A stretch of 60,638 nucleotides of DNA from positions 1-60,638 of the forward strand of contig MPNP01000009.1 in assembly GCA_002239085.1 (NCBI GenBank), written 5' to 3'. Below the pieces are notes generated by a model. It did not search any database. It was given only the letters and a program-made list of their open reading frames with translations, and was not told the DNA's origin. Below are positions 18,223 to 26,876 of this stretch, one piece after another. Both the position numbers and the translations under genes were made by a program. This stretch comes from Rhodobacteraceae bacterium bin131 (lineage in GTDB: Bacteria > Pseudomonadota > Alphaproteobacteria > Rhodobacterales > Rhodobacteraceae). How positions within the stretch are numbered: position 1 is the first letter of the stretch; the number at the start of each line of letters is the position of its first letter.

Positions 18223-19695
18223 TCAGCAGCTGGTGGAAGGTGTGTCTGCATTTGGTAGGACTTCCGGCACCAACCCCTGTCGGACAGCCTCAGTCACGGT
18301 GGCTTGAACCAGAAGAGGAGCCATCATACGAATATGATCGGGTGAATCACCTTTAGCCAGCAGGTTCAATGATAAGAATTCATCCAGTGGGTCATCCAAA
18401 TAAGTCTGTGACGATATGCCTTTGGCATGCTGATTTTTATTGATTGTATCAAGAAGTTTTTCTCTTGATATAAGCCGGTTGTAATTGCTTGACGTTCCGA
18501 ATTGAGCAGACACTGATTGCAGGGCCGGAACAATCCCTTTTATTCTCAGATTGGTGAGTAAATGGCGAGCGGATTCCCTGCGGATATGGTCATCCAGACT
18601 TGGTATACCGTATTCCCAGATATCACTGGACGGTTCCCAGACAAAACTGGAATGCAGTAGTTTTTGCTGGGCCATGGTACGGTACATATCAACCTCAAGG
18701 TGTTGGACTGCCAGTTCAAAATCGTATTCCGAAGGTTTTCCTCCTTCACCAACTCGCCATGCCATTTCAGCGATGGGAACTATCAGATTGGTCTCGACGA
18801 GTTCCTTAAAACGACGTTTGTACAGTTTGGCCCGCTGCTCAGCGACGACCACTTTGGCGCCAGCGACAACATTCATATCAACTTTGTACATATCGGGGAT
18901 GGATGCTAACTGGTTCCAGATGGCCTTGCCCCAAAGCTGGATGAAATAGGGATAGTTCTGAGTTTCATCAATTACGGTAGTCAGTGCGTCTTCTTGCCAA
19001 ATGACCCTAGAGTCAAAGGGTTCAGTCAGAGCCCGAAGTGCTTCGCACCGTGATAACCGTCCAATGCGTTCTTCCTGCAAACGTTCACTGAAGGTGACAT
19101 GGGAACGGCGAAGAACCATTTCTAGATCTGGAGTGCCGGCAATCACTAACATGAGGGAATGCCGCATGGCAACACTCTGGGCAGCGTTATAAAAGATGTG
19201 TCCGGTTTTTGGTGACATAGTATGGGCTTCGTCAATCAAAATGACACCACCGGTCTCTTCATTTCCCAGAGCTTCCATCCATGTTCTAAGCTCACCATCA
19301 TGGACTTCTTGATTCTGATTTATCAGATCAATACCTCCGCCAATCGGACCTATATTCAACTTGAAACCGCGCACCCGCTCCAGAAGTTTCGGGGGGAACT
19401 GACGTGCCATTTCCCGAGCGATTGCCGCCGGGGAGGTAATGGAATCAGAGGCCATGTTCACTAAAGGTAGCTGGCGCTTAGTGGACTCAGCATGTATCCA
19501 GCCTAGTAGGGTTGTCTTCCCACAACCACGTGGTCCCGTCAGAACAATAGCAGTCGGATTGCATATCCCCTTGCTGAGTGAGTATAGCCGTCCCTGCAAT
19601 TCCTTCTTCAAGTGATCTCGACCGGCCATAACTGGAGGTTGTACCCCATAGCCTGGTTGAAAGAGATTGTTCTCAATTCTTATGGGGTATGGCAA
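18223..19695 (-). CDS. Lone AAA+ ATPase with C-terminal winged-helix region
   Basis: 490 residues from a probable TTG 19695. The AAA+ core has Walker A GPRGCGKT (54-61), Walker B VILIDEAH (151-158) and a sensor-1-like LVIAGTPDLE near 184. A helical lid with YPYFIQLWGKA resembles sensor 2. Residues about 300-375 look like a winged helix closing with YGIPSLDD. The architecture resembles ORC/TnsC-like AAA_16 proteins, but no transposase or effector gene is adjacent. A relative with ankyrin repeats lies at 40388. One line of the gene is about 50% G+C, above its neighbours, suggesting transfer. Function unknown; defence or mobile-element ATPase are possibilities. Confidence 0.75.
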   Translation of the reverse strand: MPYPIRIENNLFQPGYGVQPPVMAGRDHLKKELQGRLYSLSKGICNPTAIVLTGPRGCGKTTLLGWIHAESTKRQLPLVNMASDSITSPAAIAREMARQFPPKLLERVRGFKLNIGPIGGGIDLINQNQEVHDGELRTWMEALGNEETGGVILIDEAHTMSPKTGHIFYNAAQSVAMRHSLMLVIAGTPDLEMVLRRSHVTFSERLQEERIGRLSRCEALRALTEPFDSRVIWQEDALTTVIDETQNYPYFIQLWGKAIWNQLASIPDMYKVDMNVVAGAKVVVAEQRAKLYKRRFKELVETNLIVPIAEMAWRVGEGGKPSEYDFELAVQHLEVDMYRTMAQQKLLHSSFVWEPSSDIWEYGIPSLDDHIRRESARHLLTNLRIKGIVPALQSVSAQFGTSSNYNRLISREKLLDTINKNQHAKGISSQTYLDDPLDEFLSLNLLAKGDSPDHIRMMAPLLVQATVTEAVRQGLVPEVLPNADTPSTSC

Positions 19696-20066
19696 AATAA
19701 TCTCAAAGTGTTATTGCTGGTTGCACTATATTGGAAGCATGATAGACTGCTTTTTCCCGAATTGTTCAAGTTTTTAATTCATTTATTATTCATTCCGCTG
19801 TCAAGAGAAGGCTTTCACAAATCAGGTAGATCTTGCCACTCGCTAGACCAAAAAGCGTGGCAATCTCGGTCAGTGGTCTTGGTCACCCAAGGCCTACTCG
19901 GAAATCAGGAGAGCATCAGAAATTATATGATTAGGAAACAGGATTCCTTTTTTCAGTAATACCGACTTTTATTGAGCGACAATCAAGATGATAGGCTGAA
20001 GGGGTGAATATCATAAAAAGACTAATGATTAACTTTTGCAAGATGTTTGGGTAAACCAGCCCTAGA
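19696..20066. other. Noncoding gap between AAA+ gene and TA pair
   Basis: 371 bases. No convincing gene or inverted repeat was seen. It should contain the promoter of the AAA+ gene on the reverse strand. Confidence 0.4.
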
Positions 20067-20507
20067 TTATGCCCTTTTCTTTTTACTTGGACAAACCTCA
20101 TGCTTCGGAGCCCACCACAAAATATGAAAATACTGACCTTGCCGCTGCCCAAATATCCTCTTCTTGCTGTCCAAGCGAAGTGAAAAAAGTTCTTGAACGT
20201 CCTCCTTATCAAGTTCTTTCAACCGCACTTTGGCCTTCTGGGACAATTGATTGCAACTAATGAAATGACACTTGCCAGAATCAAGGCAGCTCCATTTCAT
20301 GGTTGCAAAATTCTGAAGTTTAGGAATAACCTCATTAAACAATAACTTAACAGTTATACGCTCCCAACCCCAAGGTCCCTCAAAGTCAGCAAACGCGACA
20401 CTCCATTTGAAATTAGCCGAATTATCACTGATATCAATTTTTTTAGGAGTCTTGTTTCTGCTATTAATTTCATTACGTTTAGGATGCTTACTCTTACGTT
20501 TGCTCAA
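20067..20507 (-). CDS. Candidate Panacea-linked toxin
   Basis: 146 residues. A basic N-terminal tail (KRKSKHPKRNEINSR) is followed by a compact domain with FEGPWGW near residue 43 and a terminal RIFGQRQGQYFHILWWAPKH segment. The ending, an aromatic strand with W-x-P-x-H, is seen in small proteins encoded beside DUF4065 antitoxins. The start lies two bases after the stop of the Panacea gene, so the genes are translationally coupled. By position it is the toxin of a Panacea (PanA/PanT-type) pair. Its target cannot be read from sequence. Confidence 0.7.
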   Translation of the reverse strand: MSKRKSKHPKRNEINSRNKTPKKIDISDNSANFKWSVAFADFEGPWGWERITVKLLFNEVIPKLQNFATMKWSCLDSGKCHFISCNQLSQKAKVRLKELDKEDVQELFSLRLDSKKRIFGQRQGQYFHILWWAPKHEVCPSKKKRA

Positions 20508-20509
20508 GT

Positions 20510-20962
20510 TTACAAGCCACCGTAATATTCTGACATAGAGTCACAGGTAACCTCTTTGTGTGAGCGAATACCAACAGGAGTATCACCTCGAGCTTCTAGC
20601 CAAGGTCCCTCCACATGAGTCAAATCGCTCAAAAAACGACCACTTTTGTCCCCATAAAACTTTATAACTGCATCTACAGTTTCTTTCGCAAGTTCATCTA
20701 GATTATCAGGATTTCCTTCTATGTCGGCACTGAATAGATCAAATTTCCCTCTATGCTTCTCAAAGAGAACCGGGCACACAGGTCCGTCAGCCCAAGCTTC
20801 AAAGTGCTCATGGAAAAGTCGTCTTTCATCCCACACTAAAGACCAGGCTTGACAATAGTAAACAAGTTTCTGCAACTTCCAAGAAGTTAAAGAATTAGGA
20901 GAGAAATGCTCTAGGATGTATTTGGCTACGTCAAAGACGCTTACCTTCTGGTCGTCAGTCAT
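20510..20962 (-). CDS. Panacea (DUF4065/SocA-like) antitoxin
   Basis: 150-residue DUF4065 protein. Family hallmarks are VAKYILEHF, the core LTSWKLQKLVYYCQAW near residue 25, FEAWADGPVCPVL, and the late LTHVEGPWLEAR. Panacea domains neutralise diverse, unrelated toxins, and SocA in Caulobacter is a known relative acting as a proteolytic adaptor. It is the upstream gene of a two-gene unit with the candidate toxin. Confidence 0.9.
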   Translation of the reverse strand: MTDDQKVSVFDVAKYILEHFSPNSLTSWKLQKLVYYCQAWSLVWDERRLFHEHFEAWADGPVCPVLFEKHRGKFDLFSADIEGNPDNLDELAKETVDAVIKFYGDKSGRFLSDLTHVEGPWLEARGDTPVGIRSHKEVTCDSMSEYYGGL

Positions 20963-21258
20963 TTTTGTTAGCCATTATTTGAGTGAATGATTTTAATATA
21001 GGCATAAGGAAACTTATCTGTCATTTCAATCATCTTTGTGATTTGTTGTATGAATTTAATTTATTGCAGTCATAAGGAATGTACGCAGAAGATACAGTAA
21101 TTATATCTTTTGCAGTGAATAAGCCATTCTAGGAGCAGAAGGGGTCAATAATAGTTGCAACGGTCGGCGATGCTCTGAGGAGCAATCATACAATGTGCAG
21201 GTTTTCATTGCCGGACACTAACCAAAACTATAGGTGTGTTCACCTTTAATCATCAGTT

Positions 21259-21891
21259 TTATTGTTGGTAAATCAAATCAAATTCGGCAGAAGTTGTCCT
21301 AACGAATTCCCCATTAGGCAGGTCATTAATGTAAAGCTTATGTTGAATTTGTTCTTCATTCAACTGATACCTTTCCCAACGCCGCCTAAGTCGCTTTTCT
21401 AAAGTGTCTTGATTCACTTGAATCATTATTTTTAAATTAAAGTACTGAAATAATTTATCCCAAGGTGGCGAGTTGCATAATAAATAATTGCCCTCAACAA
21501 TGATACACTGAATGTCTTTATGCAACACACTAGCACCAGCTCGAGCAATCTCTATATCGCGATCAAATAATGGCACAAATACATCAGTGTGAGGAATTTG
21601 AGATAACCGGTGAAGTGTGTGACTAAGACCATCAACATCAAAGGTATTAGGTGAGCCCTTGCGAGGCAGTAACTGCATCTGTTTTAATATGATGTCGTCA
21701 AAATGAAAACCATCCATTGAAAGTGCAGCAGCCAAACCAGGTGATGATTGATTGAGGCATTTGACGAGCCAATTGGTAAATGATGTTTTACCAGAACCAG
21801 GTGGGCCCGCTATAGCAATCAACTGGCGTTTCTGGAAGTTGAGGTTCCTGATTTTCAACAAGATGCCATCTCTTTTCAGCTTTGGAATCAT
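21259..21891 (-). CDS. Uridine-kinase-like sugar/nucleoside kinase (FrcK-like)
   Basis: 210-residue P-loop kinase with Walker A AGPPGSGKTS (about 29-38), the substrate segment LSMDGFHFDD, and a downstream CIIVEGNYLL strand. This is the uridine kinase/pantothenate kinase-like fold found in FrcK of rhizobial fructose ABC operons. It is the last gene of the ABC operon, 24 bases after the epimerase gene. Context suggests it phosphorylates the imported or epimerised sugar. The exact substrate is not shown. Confidence 0.8.
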   Translation of the reverse strand: MIPKLKRDGILLKIRNLNFQKRQLIAIAGPPGSGKTSFTNWLVKCLNQSSPGLAAALSMDGFHFDDIILKQMQLLPRKGSPNTFDVDGLSHTLHRLSQIPHTDVFVPLFDRDIEIARAGASVLHKDIQCIIVEGNYLLCNSPPWDKLFQYFNLKIMIQVNQDTLEKRLRRRWERYQLNEEQIQHKLYINDLPNGEFVRTTSAEFDLIYQQ

Positions 21892-21915
21892 ATTTTTGCC
21901 TAAGCTTGAAGATGT

Positions 21916-22773
21916 TCAGTTCGTGGAAATCAAACCATATTGCCTAGCTTTATTACGTAAGAAGGGTAGTCCTTCGGCCATAACCTCATTTTTATCTCTT
22001 GCCACAGGTCGCCAGACGCTCAAAGCACTTCCGATCTCAGGTGGTAATTCAATGAAACTTTCCATGGCCATCCCTCCACTAAAACCAGTGGCTGCAAGAC
22101 CAACAAAGATTTCATCCCAATCGCAGGTGCCACACCCTGGTGTTCCGCGGTCACTTTCTGACAGGTGAATGTATTTGAGGAATTCCCCCGCATCAATAAT
22201 GCCGTTGGCCGCCCCCTTTTCCTCTATATTCATGTGATAGGTATCTAAATGAATGAAAACATTATCGGCTCCAACCCGCTCAATTAAATCACGAGCCTGC
22301 CAACCCGTATTGAGTAGATGCGTTTCATAGCGGTTGACGGGTTCAATGCCAAATTGCAGATCAAGTGATTTAGCCTGTTTGCCAATAGTGTCAACGACCT
22401 TGGCAACATTATCTAATTCCGACGATGTCGGCGGATGACCAGTGCGCTCACCAATTCCACCATAGGTGACCCCTGTTAGGGCTTCGGCACCAAAGGACTT
22501 GGTCTTCTCAAGGGCAATTTTGAGAAACTCTATAGCCCCTTCAGGATTGCTTGAAGCCCAGTATTCTTGGGGTAATCCCAATGAACAAACGGCACGCAAC
22601 GAGTTGCTCTCAAGCAATTTTCGTGTATGAACAGTATCCACTATTGAAGGATCAAGTAAGGGAATTTCAATAAAATCAACTTGATAGCCTGCGGCTGATT
22701 TGATGGCTATCTCTGCGCCTTTGGTGTCCCATTGCATAGTCCACATGCACGCATGAACTCCTAATCCTTTCAT
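21916..22773 (-). CDS. Ketose 3-epimerase (D-tagatose/D-allulose 3-epimerase family)
   Basis: 285-residue TIM-barrel epimerase. The metal ligands fall at Glu144, Asp177, His203 and Glu238; their spacings of 33, 26 and 35 residues equal those of the known D-tagatose 3-epimerase quartet (152/185/211/246). Arg209 in SESDRGTPG matches the substrate-contacting Arg217. Motifs IEPVNRYETHLLNT and HLDTYHMNIEE are characteristic. The ATG overlaps the stop of the upstream permease gene (ATGA). It probably interconverts an imported ketose with its C3 epimer before phosphorylation by the next gene product. Confidence 0.9.
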   Translation of the reverse strand: MKGLGVHACMWTMQWDTKGAEIAIKSAAGYQVDFIEIPLLDPSIVDTVHTRKLLESNSLRAVCSLGLPQEYWASSNPEGAIEFLKIALEKTKSFGAEALTGVTYGGIGERTGHPPTSSELDNVAKVVDTIGKQAKSLDLQFGIEPVNRYETHLLNTGWQARDLIERVGADNVFIHLDTYHMNIEEKGAANGIIDAGEFLKYIHLSESDRGTPGCGTCDWDEIFVGLAATGFSGGMAMESFIELPPEIGSALSVWRPVARDKNEVMAEGLPFLRNKARQYGLISTN

Positions 22774-23765
22774 TCTCGTCTCCTTAATAAAAATTTTGCT
22801 TTACCAACGATATGTCTAGTTACCATAACAAGGATCAAAAACAAACCCCAAACAGCAGTCGATAGGTGTTGATTGGCGCCAAGCAGGTTCAGTCCCGAAG
22901 ATAATACCTGTAAAATAATTAGGGCGATGGCCACAGGCATAACTCTCCCAAACCCACCAAAAGGGTCAATTCCTCCCAGAAAGCAAGCTAATACTGTAAC
23001 CAATAGGAGTGCTTCGCCATGACCAACACGTACAGAATTAAACCGAGCGGCCATCAAAATTCCGGCAATACCACATAAGAGTCCAGAAAAAGTATAAATT
23101 AAGGTTAAAGTTCGTTTAGTCGGGATACCTGAATACTCCGAAGCATTGAGGTTTGAACCAACCATATAAACAGAAAATCCATGTTTGGATGAGACAAGCA
23201 TGATATGCCAAGCCAAGGCAACCAATGTGAATATTATCATCGGTATGGGAATGTAGAATATACTGCCGTGGCCGATTGTCCCTACAAATTCAGGAAAACC
23301 AGAGATATCGCCACCCCGTGTTAGGAACTCACCTAATCCACGTAAAAATATCATCATGGCAAGGGAGACTAAAATAGGGTGGGCATCTGTGTAAGCAACA
23401 GCGAGTCCCATGATCAATCCTGCAGCCATACCAACAGCAAGAGCAGCAAAAATCCCTAAAATAAATGCTCCGACCCCGGCCTCGGTTCCTCCCGCTTGCA
23501 AAAGTGTCCAAGCGAGAGTGAGGCCAGAAAGATTGGCCGTGAAAATTATTGCCAAGTTTAATCCACCAGAAAGAATCGGGGCCAACATGGCCAGAGTTAA
23601 CAGTCCAAGAACAGGGAGCTGAAAAGCCATTGAGCTGAGGTTTGCTGATGTAAGGAACCGCGGTGATAAATAGGAAAAAGTGACGAATAAAAAGGCTAGG
23701 AAACCAATGAGCGCGATCGATTCTTTACCAAACTGATGGGTAATATTTTTTACAATTGAAAGCAT
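22770..23765 (-). CDS. Sugar ABC transporter permease 2 (RbsC-like)
   Basis: 331-residue inner-membrane permease of the ribose/AI-2/fructose importer class with about 9-10 hydrophobic helices. GMAAGLIMGLAVAYTDAHP and YSGIPTKRTLTLIYTFSGL lie in the usual conserved cytoplasmic region. It starts two bases after the first permease stop and shares ATGA with the epimerase gene. The two permeases probably form a heterodimeric channel. Confidence 0.92.
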   Translation of the reverse strand: MLSIVKNITHQFGKESIALIGFLAFLFVTFSYLSPRFLTSANLSSMAFQLPVLGLLTLAMLAPILSGGLNLAIIFTANLSGLTLAWTLLQAGGTEAGVGAFILGIFAALAVGMAAGLIMGLAVAYTDAHPILVSLAMMIFLRGLGEFLTRGGDISGFPEFVGTIGHGSIFYIPIPMIIFTLVALAWHIMLVSSKHGFSVYMVGSNLNASEYSGIPTKRTLTLIYTFSGLLCGIAGILMAARFNSVRVGHGEALLLVTVLACFLGGIDPFGGFGRVMPVAIALIILQVLSSGLNLLGANQHLSTAVWGLFLILVMVTRHIVGKAKFLLRRRE

Positions 23766-23767
23766 GG

Positions 23768-24781
23768 CTAATAGTTAGTCCGAATGAATTGCATGGGATT
23801 TTTTAGGAAGTCTGAATCAATTTTAATGTTAGAGGTTGAAACGGCAACAAGAATGGCTCCACCAATGATCATCTGAAAGGCAAAAGGTGAAACGCCTAAT
23901 AAGTTGAGACCATTCTGAGTGATAGCAACAAACATTACTCCCAGAATGCACCCCAAAATTGATCCCTTACCTCCACCCAAACGAGCCCCTCCTAAGACGA
24001 CAGCAGCCAGAACCTCAAGCTCCCTTCCGTACAGAGCATTGGGAACAACCTCCTTGACAATATTGACCTGCATCAACCCCGCTATACCGGCCATCATTCC
24101 CATCCAACCATAGGCCACTGCTTGAATCAGGGCAATATTAACTCCTGCCCTGCGGGCTCCATCAGGGTTATCGCCAAAAGCATAAATCTGCCGACCCGTT
24201 GAGGTGTGTCTAATCAGAATCCAAGTGGCAAATACACAACCAATCATAACCGCCACTGCAAGGTTTAACTCTGACCAAGTTCCGCTAGCCGATTGATGCT
24301 CAAAAATGAAAATCCGTGAAGTCCACCAATTGGGTAGATTGTATATGTTTCGGCCCGAAGTGAAGAACATCAACAACCCAAAAAAGGCGTTGAAGGTAGC
24401 AATGGTTATCACGATGGAAATGATCCTAAAGCCATGAATTAAGGTTGCATTGATTAAACCAAGTCCAATTCCGATCAGTCCACTCACAACAAATCCAATA
24501 ATCCAGTTGCCTCCACCCATTAAACCAAAACAATAGGCCGCTAGATATTGCACAACCGATGCCGCCACAGCGAATGAAATATCAATGCCCCCAGATATTA
24601 GCACTACCAGTAAACCTACCGCCCAGATAAGATTGACGGCGTTGTTGTTGAGGAGTGATGTCAGGTTTCCTAAGCTTAAAAATTGCTCTGACGCCACTGA
24701 TAAACCAACACACATACATACAAGGACAACAAGGAGTCGGGCTTCAATCGTGTAGTTTTTAAGGAAGGAGAGCTTAAGCAT
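23768..24781 (-). CDS. Sugar ABC transporter permease 1 (RbsC-like)
   Basis: 337 residues from ATG 24781, which overlaps the end of the ATPase gene by 8 bases. A longer frame upstream would overlap the ATPase gene by 74 bases and is unlikely. It has multiple hydrophobic helices, LISGGIDISFAVAASVVQYL early, and RRAGVNIALIQAVAYGW and VVLGGARLGGGKGSILGC late, all typical of the BPD-transp-2 permease family. It pairs with the second permease encoded next. Confidence 0.92.
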   Translation of the reverse strand: MLKLSFLKNYTIEARLLVVLVCMCVGLSVASEQFLSLGNLTSLLNNNAVNLIWAVGLLVVLISGGIDISFAVAASVVQYLAAYCFGLMGGGNWIIGFVVSGLIGIGLGLINATLIHGFRIISIVITIATFNAFFGLLMFFTSGRNIYNLPNWWTSRIFIFEHQSASGTWSELNLAVAVMIGCVFATWILIRHTSTGRQIYAFGDNPDGARRAGVNIALIQAVAYGWMGMMAGIAGLMQVNIVKEVVPNALYGRELEVLAAVVLGGARLGGGKGSILGCILGVMFVAITQNGLNLLGVSPFAFQMIIGGAILVAVSTSNIKIDSDFLKNPMQFIRTNY

Positions 24782-26303
24782 AAACCAATGCTTCAAGTTG
24801 TTCAACTGTATCTTCAACGGGATTATGTTCGCTGGTAATTTCCCCATTGGCCATTGTCAGAACGCGGTCAGAGTTAAAGTGCACTTCTTGGACCTCATCT
24901 GAAATTAACAAAATGCCCATTCCCTGTTTAGCCAATGAGCGCACAATCTTATAAATTCCTGCACGGGCACCAACATCGACTCCAACAGTGGGGCTATCTA
25001 AAATCATGAGCCGTGGTTCAGTCGCCAGCCATTTCGCGAGTACAACCCGTTGTTGATTTCCACCAGAGAGAGTTGATACGGCATCAACAGGCTCACCGAT
25101 GCGAATAGCCAGTTCCTTAATCCAGTGTGCAACCGTCGATTCTTTACGCGGCGATGAAATGAGCCCCAGAACATTTAGAATATGCTTCAATACGGTGATG
25201 ATTATGTTGTCTCCAATTGCCTGTTGTTGAATGAGGCCAAGGGAAAGACGGTCCTCCGATACATAAGCAATACCGGCCGCGATTGCTTCTCTAATTGAGT
25301 GAAAATTGACCGGCTGTCCATTGAGCCGAATTGTCCCTGAAGTGGGTTGATTCATCCCAATCAGGACATGTGCTAATTCAGTTCGTCCTGCCCCAATCAA
25401 GCCGGTGAGGCCGACAATCTCTCCTTTTTTGATAGTCAAAGACACATTTTGAAACTCTTGGTGGCGAGATAGGCTGTCAATTTCCAATATGGGCTCCGCG
25501 TTGTGATGCGTTGTTGCGGTTACCGTGCTAACGAGGGTTTGGTTAGTCATCAACTCGGCAAGTTTAGTTTGGGTCATACCGGCTGTTGGAAACACCCCCA
25601 CGAGATGACCATCGCGAAGAACAGTTACTCGCGATGAAATAGCCAGCACTTCAGCAAGTCGGTGACTGACGAAAACGACAGCTACACCACTTTCTGACAA
25701 ATTTTGAACGATGCGGAGGAGTACTTTTGTTTCGCTTTGTGTGAGTGACGAGGTTGGTTCATCCATAAAGATCAGTTTTGCCTGTCCCATTAGAGCTCGT
25801 GCAATTGCCACAATTTGCCGCTGGGCTATGGGAAGCGATTTAAGAGGTTCTTCTAGATTCAATGTAACATTTAAGCGATTCAGAATTTCTTCCACACGTG
25901 GTCGAGCAGAATGGCTATTAACCATTCTGGGATAAACGCCAATGACTTCATCAATAGCGATGTTTTCGGCCACGGACATGTGTGGAAACAGCGATAAATC
26001 CTGCCAAATGACCGAAATGCCTATTATTCGCGCTTTGGCGGGAGTAATGGATTGAATTTGTTGGCCTAAAATATTGAGAGAACCGCCGGGGTCAGGTGTA
26101 TAAACACCTGAAATAATTTTAATTAATGTACTTTTCCCACATCCATTTTCTCCAGCAAGGCAGTGAACTTCTCCTGGTTTGACTTGGAACGAAACATTAC
26201 TGAGTGCTTTGACTCCGCCAAATGTTTTGGAAACATTTTTGAGCGATAGTACCCATTCCGGATTTTTATGTGAAGTTACAGTTGCCAACGAAGTGTTCAC
26301 CAT
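24774..26303 (-). CDS. Sugar ABC transporter ATPase (RbsA/FrcA-like, two NBDs)
   Basis: 509-residue protein with two nucleotide-binding domains in tandem. The first has Walker A GENGCGKSTLIK and Walker B LIFMDEPTSSL. The second has GLIGAGRTELA in place of a standard P-loop, as is usual in this family, and signature LSGGNQQRVVLAKWL with LMILDSPTVGVD. It energises the import operon. It starts 573 bases below the binding-protein gene; a small hydrophobic frame and two hairpins occupy the gap. Confidence 0.95.
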   Translation of the reverse strand: MVNTSLATVTSHKNPEWVLSLKNVSKTFGGVKALSNVSFQVKPGEVHCLAGENGCGKSTLIKIISGVYTPDPGGSLNILGQQIQSITPAKARIIGISVIWQDLSLFPHMSVAENIAIDEVIGVYPRMVNSHSARPRVEEILNRLNVTLNLEEPLKSLPIAQRQIVAIARALMGQAKLIFMDEPTSSLTQSETKVLLRIVQNLSESGVAVVFVSHRLAEVLAISSRVTVLRDGHLVGVFPTAGMTQTKLAELMTNQTLVSTVTATTHHNAEPILEIDSLSRHQEFQNVSLTIKKGEIVGLTGLIGAGRTELAHVLIGMNQPTSGTIRLNGQPVNFHSIREAIAAGIAYVSEDRLSLGLIQQQAIGDNIIITVLKHILNVLGLISSPRKESTVAHWIKELAIRIGEPVDAVSTLSGGNQQRVVLAKWLATEPRLMILDSPTVGVDVGARAGIYKIVRSLAKQGMGILLISDEVQEVHFNSDRVLTMANGEITSEHNPVEDTVEQLEALVYA

Positions 26304-26550
26304 TCACGAGTCAGTGTCTCATCCCCTTGACCGAGGGTTTAACGGTTATTAAGAAAAATAAGAAGATTTTATTCTTGATAGAATACCCCTGAACCAATAT
26401 CAAACTTCTCAATTTTTACAACAAAGAAATTATTGGTGTTAGCCCTAATCACAAGTTCATTGACCCAAGAAGTGGAAATAATAGGTGACTCTGTTCCCTA
26501 AACGATATCAATTCCACTCACTTCCGAATGCGTGTGAAACGCTCTGAGCC

Positions 26551-26570
26551 TAGGCACCTTTCCGTGCTTA
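26551..26570 (-). other. Short hairpin in the ABC operon leader gap
   Basis: A 7-bp stem (taggcac pairing with gtgctta, one G-U) with a six-base loop lies just beyond the stop of the small frame at 26583. No T-run follows on the reverse strand, so it is not a clear terminator. Confidence 0.35.
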
Positions 26571-26582
26571 GATGAAGCCGAT

Positions 26583-26720
26583 TCAAAGGCGAGGCAACAT
26601 GAGCACTCCTAGACACATCGCAAGAGTGAATAAACTAATCCAAGACACTCCGAGCAACAAGAGAAAAGTTATCACCAAGAGCACTCCCAAGGCAATCAAA
26701 CCCTTTTCCTTGTTATTCAT
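26583..26720 (-). CDS. Possible 45-residue hydrophobic protein inside the ABC operon
   Basis: The frame runs from ATG 26720 to TGA 26583. After MNNKEKG it is almost wholly hydrophobic, with two likely helices (LIALGVLLVITFLLLL, then SWISLFTLAMCLGVLML) and a short basic end. It lies between the binding-protein and ATPase genes in the same direction. There is no good Shine-Dalgarno sequence. The clean two-helix pattern in an otherwise unexplained 573-base gap is the main support; a chance frame is possible. Confidence 0.45.
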   Translation of the reverse strand: MNNKEKGLIALGVLLVITFLLLLGVSWISLFTLAMCLGVLMLPRL

Positions 26721-26844
26721 AACTACAATCACTGTCTCAATCGGATAGACAATCACGTCGTTTTATCATACCAAGAGCGATTACAAACCCAGCAATAGTA
26801 ACTCTTAAAATTATTTCCGAAATAATTGAATTGGTCATCAGGGA

Positions 26845-26868
26845 GGGTGGGAATTTTGATTCCCACCC
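26845..26868 (-). other. Strong intercistronic hairpin after the binding-protein gene
   Basis: A perfect 9-bp stem (gggtgggaa with ttcccaccc) closes a six-base loop, 9 bases after the binding-protein stop codon. No run of T follows in the transcribed direction, so it is not a classical intrinsic terminator. Such hairpins often protect the binding-protein message or cause partial stop, giving more binding protein than membrane components. That role is inferred here. Confidence 0.7.
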
Positions 26869-26876
26869 ATTTTCAA

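Noticed and set aside
18223-19695. Tn7-like TnsC as part of a transposon or CRISPR-transposon
   Set aside because: No TnsA/TnsB/TniQ-like gene, no CRISPR repeats and no paired end repeats were seen nearby.
24782-24847. Longer start for sugar permease 1
   Set aside because: It would overlap the ATPase gene by 74 bases and adds a non-membrane leader; ATG 24781 gives a typical 8-base overlap.
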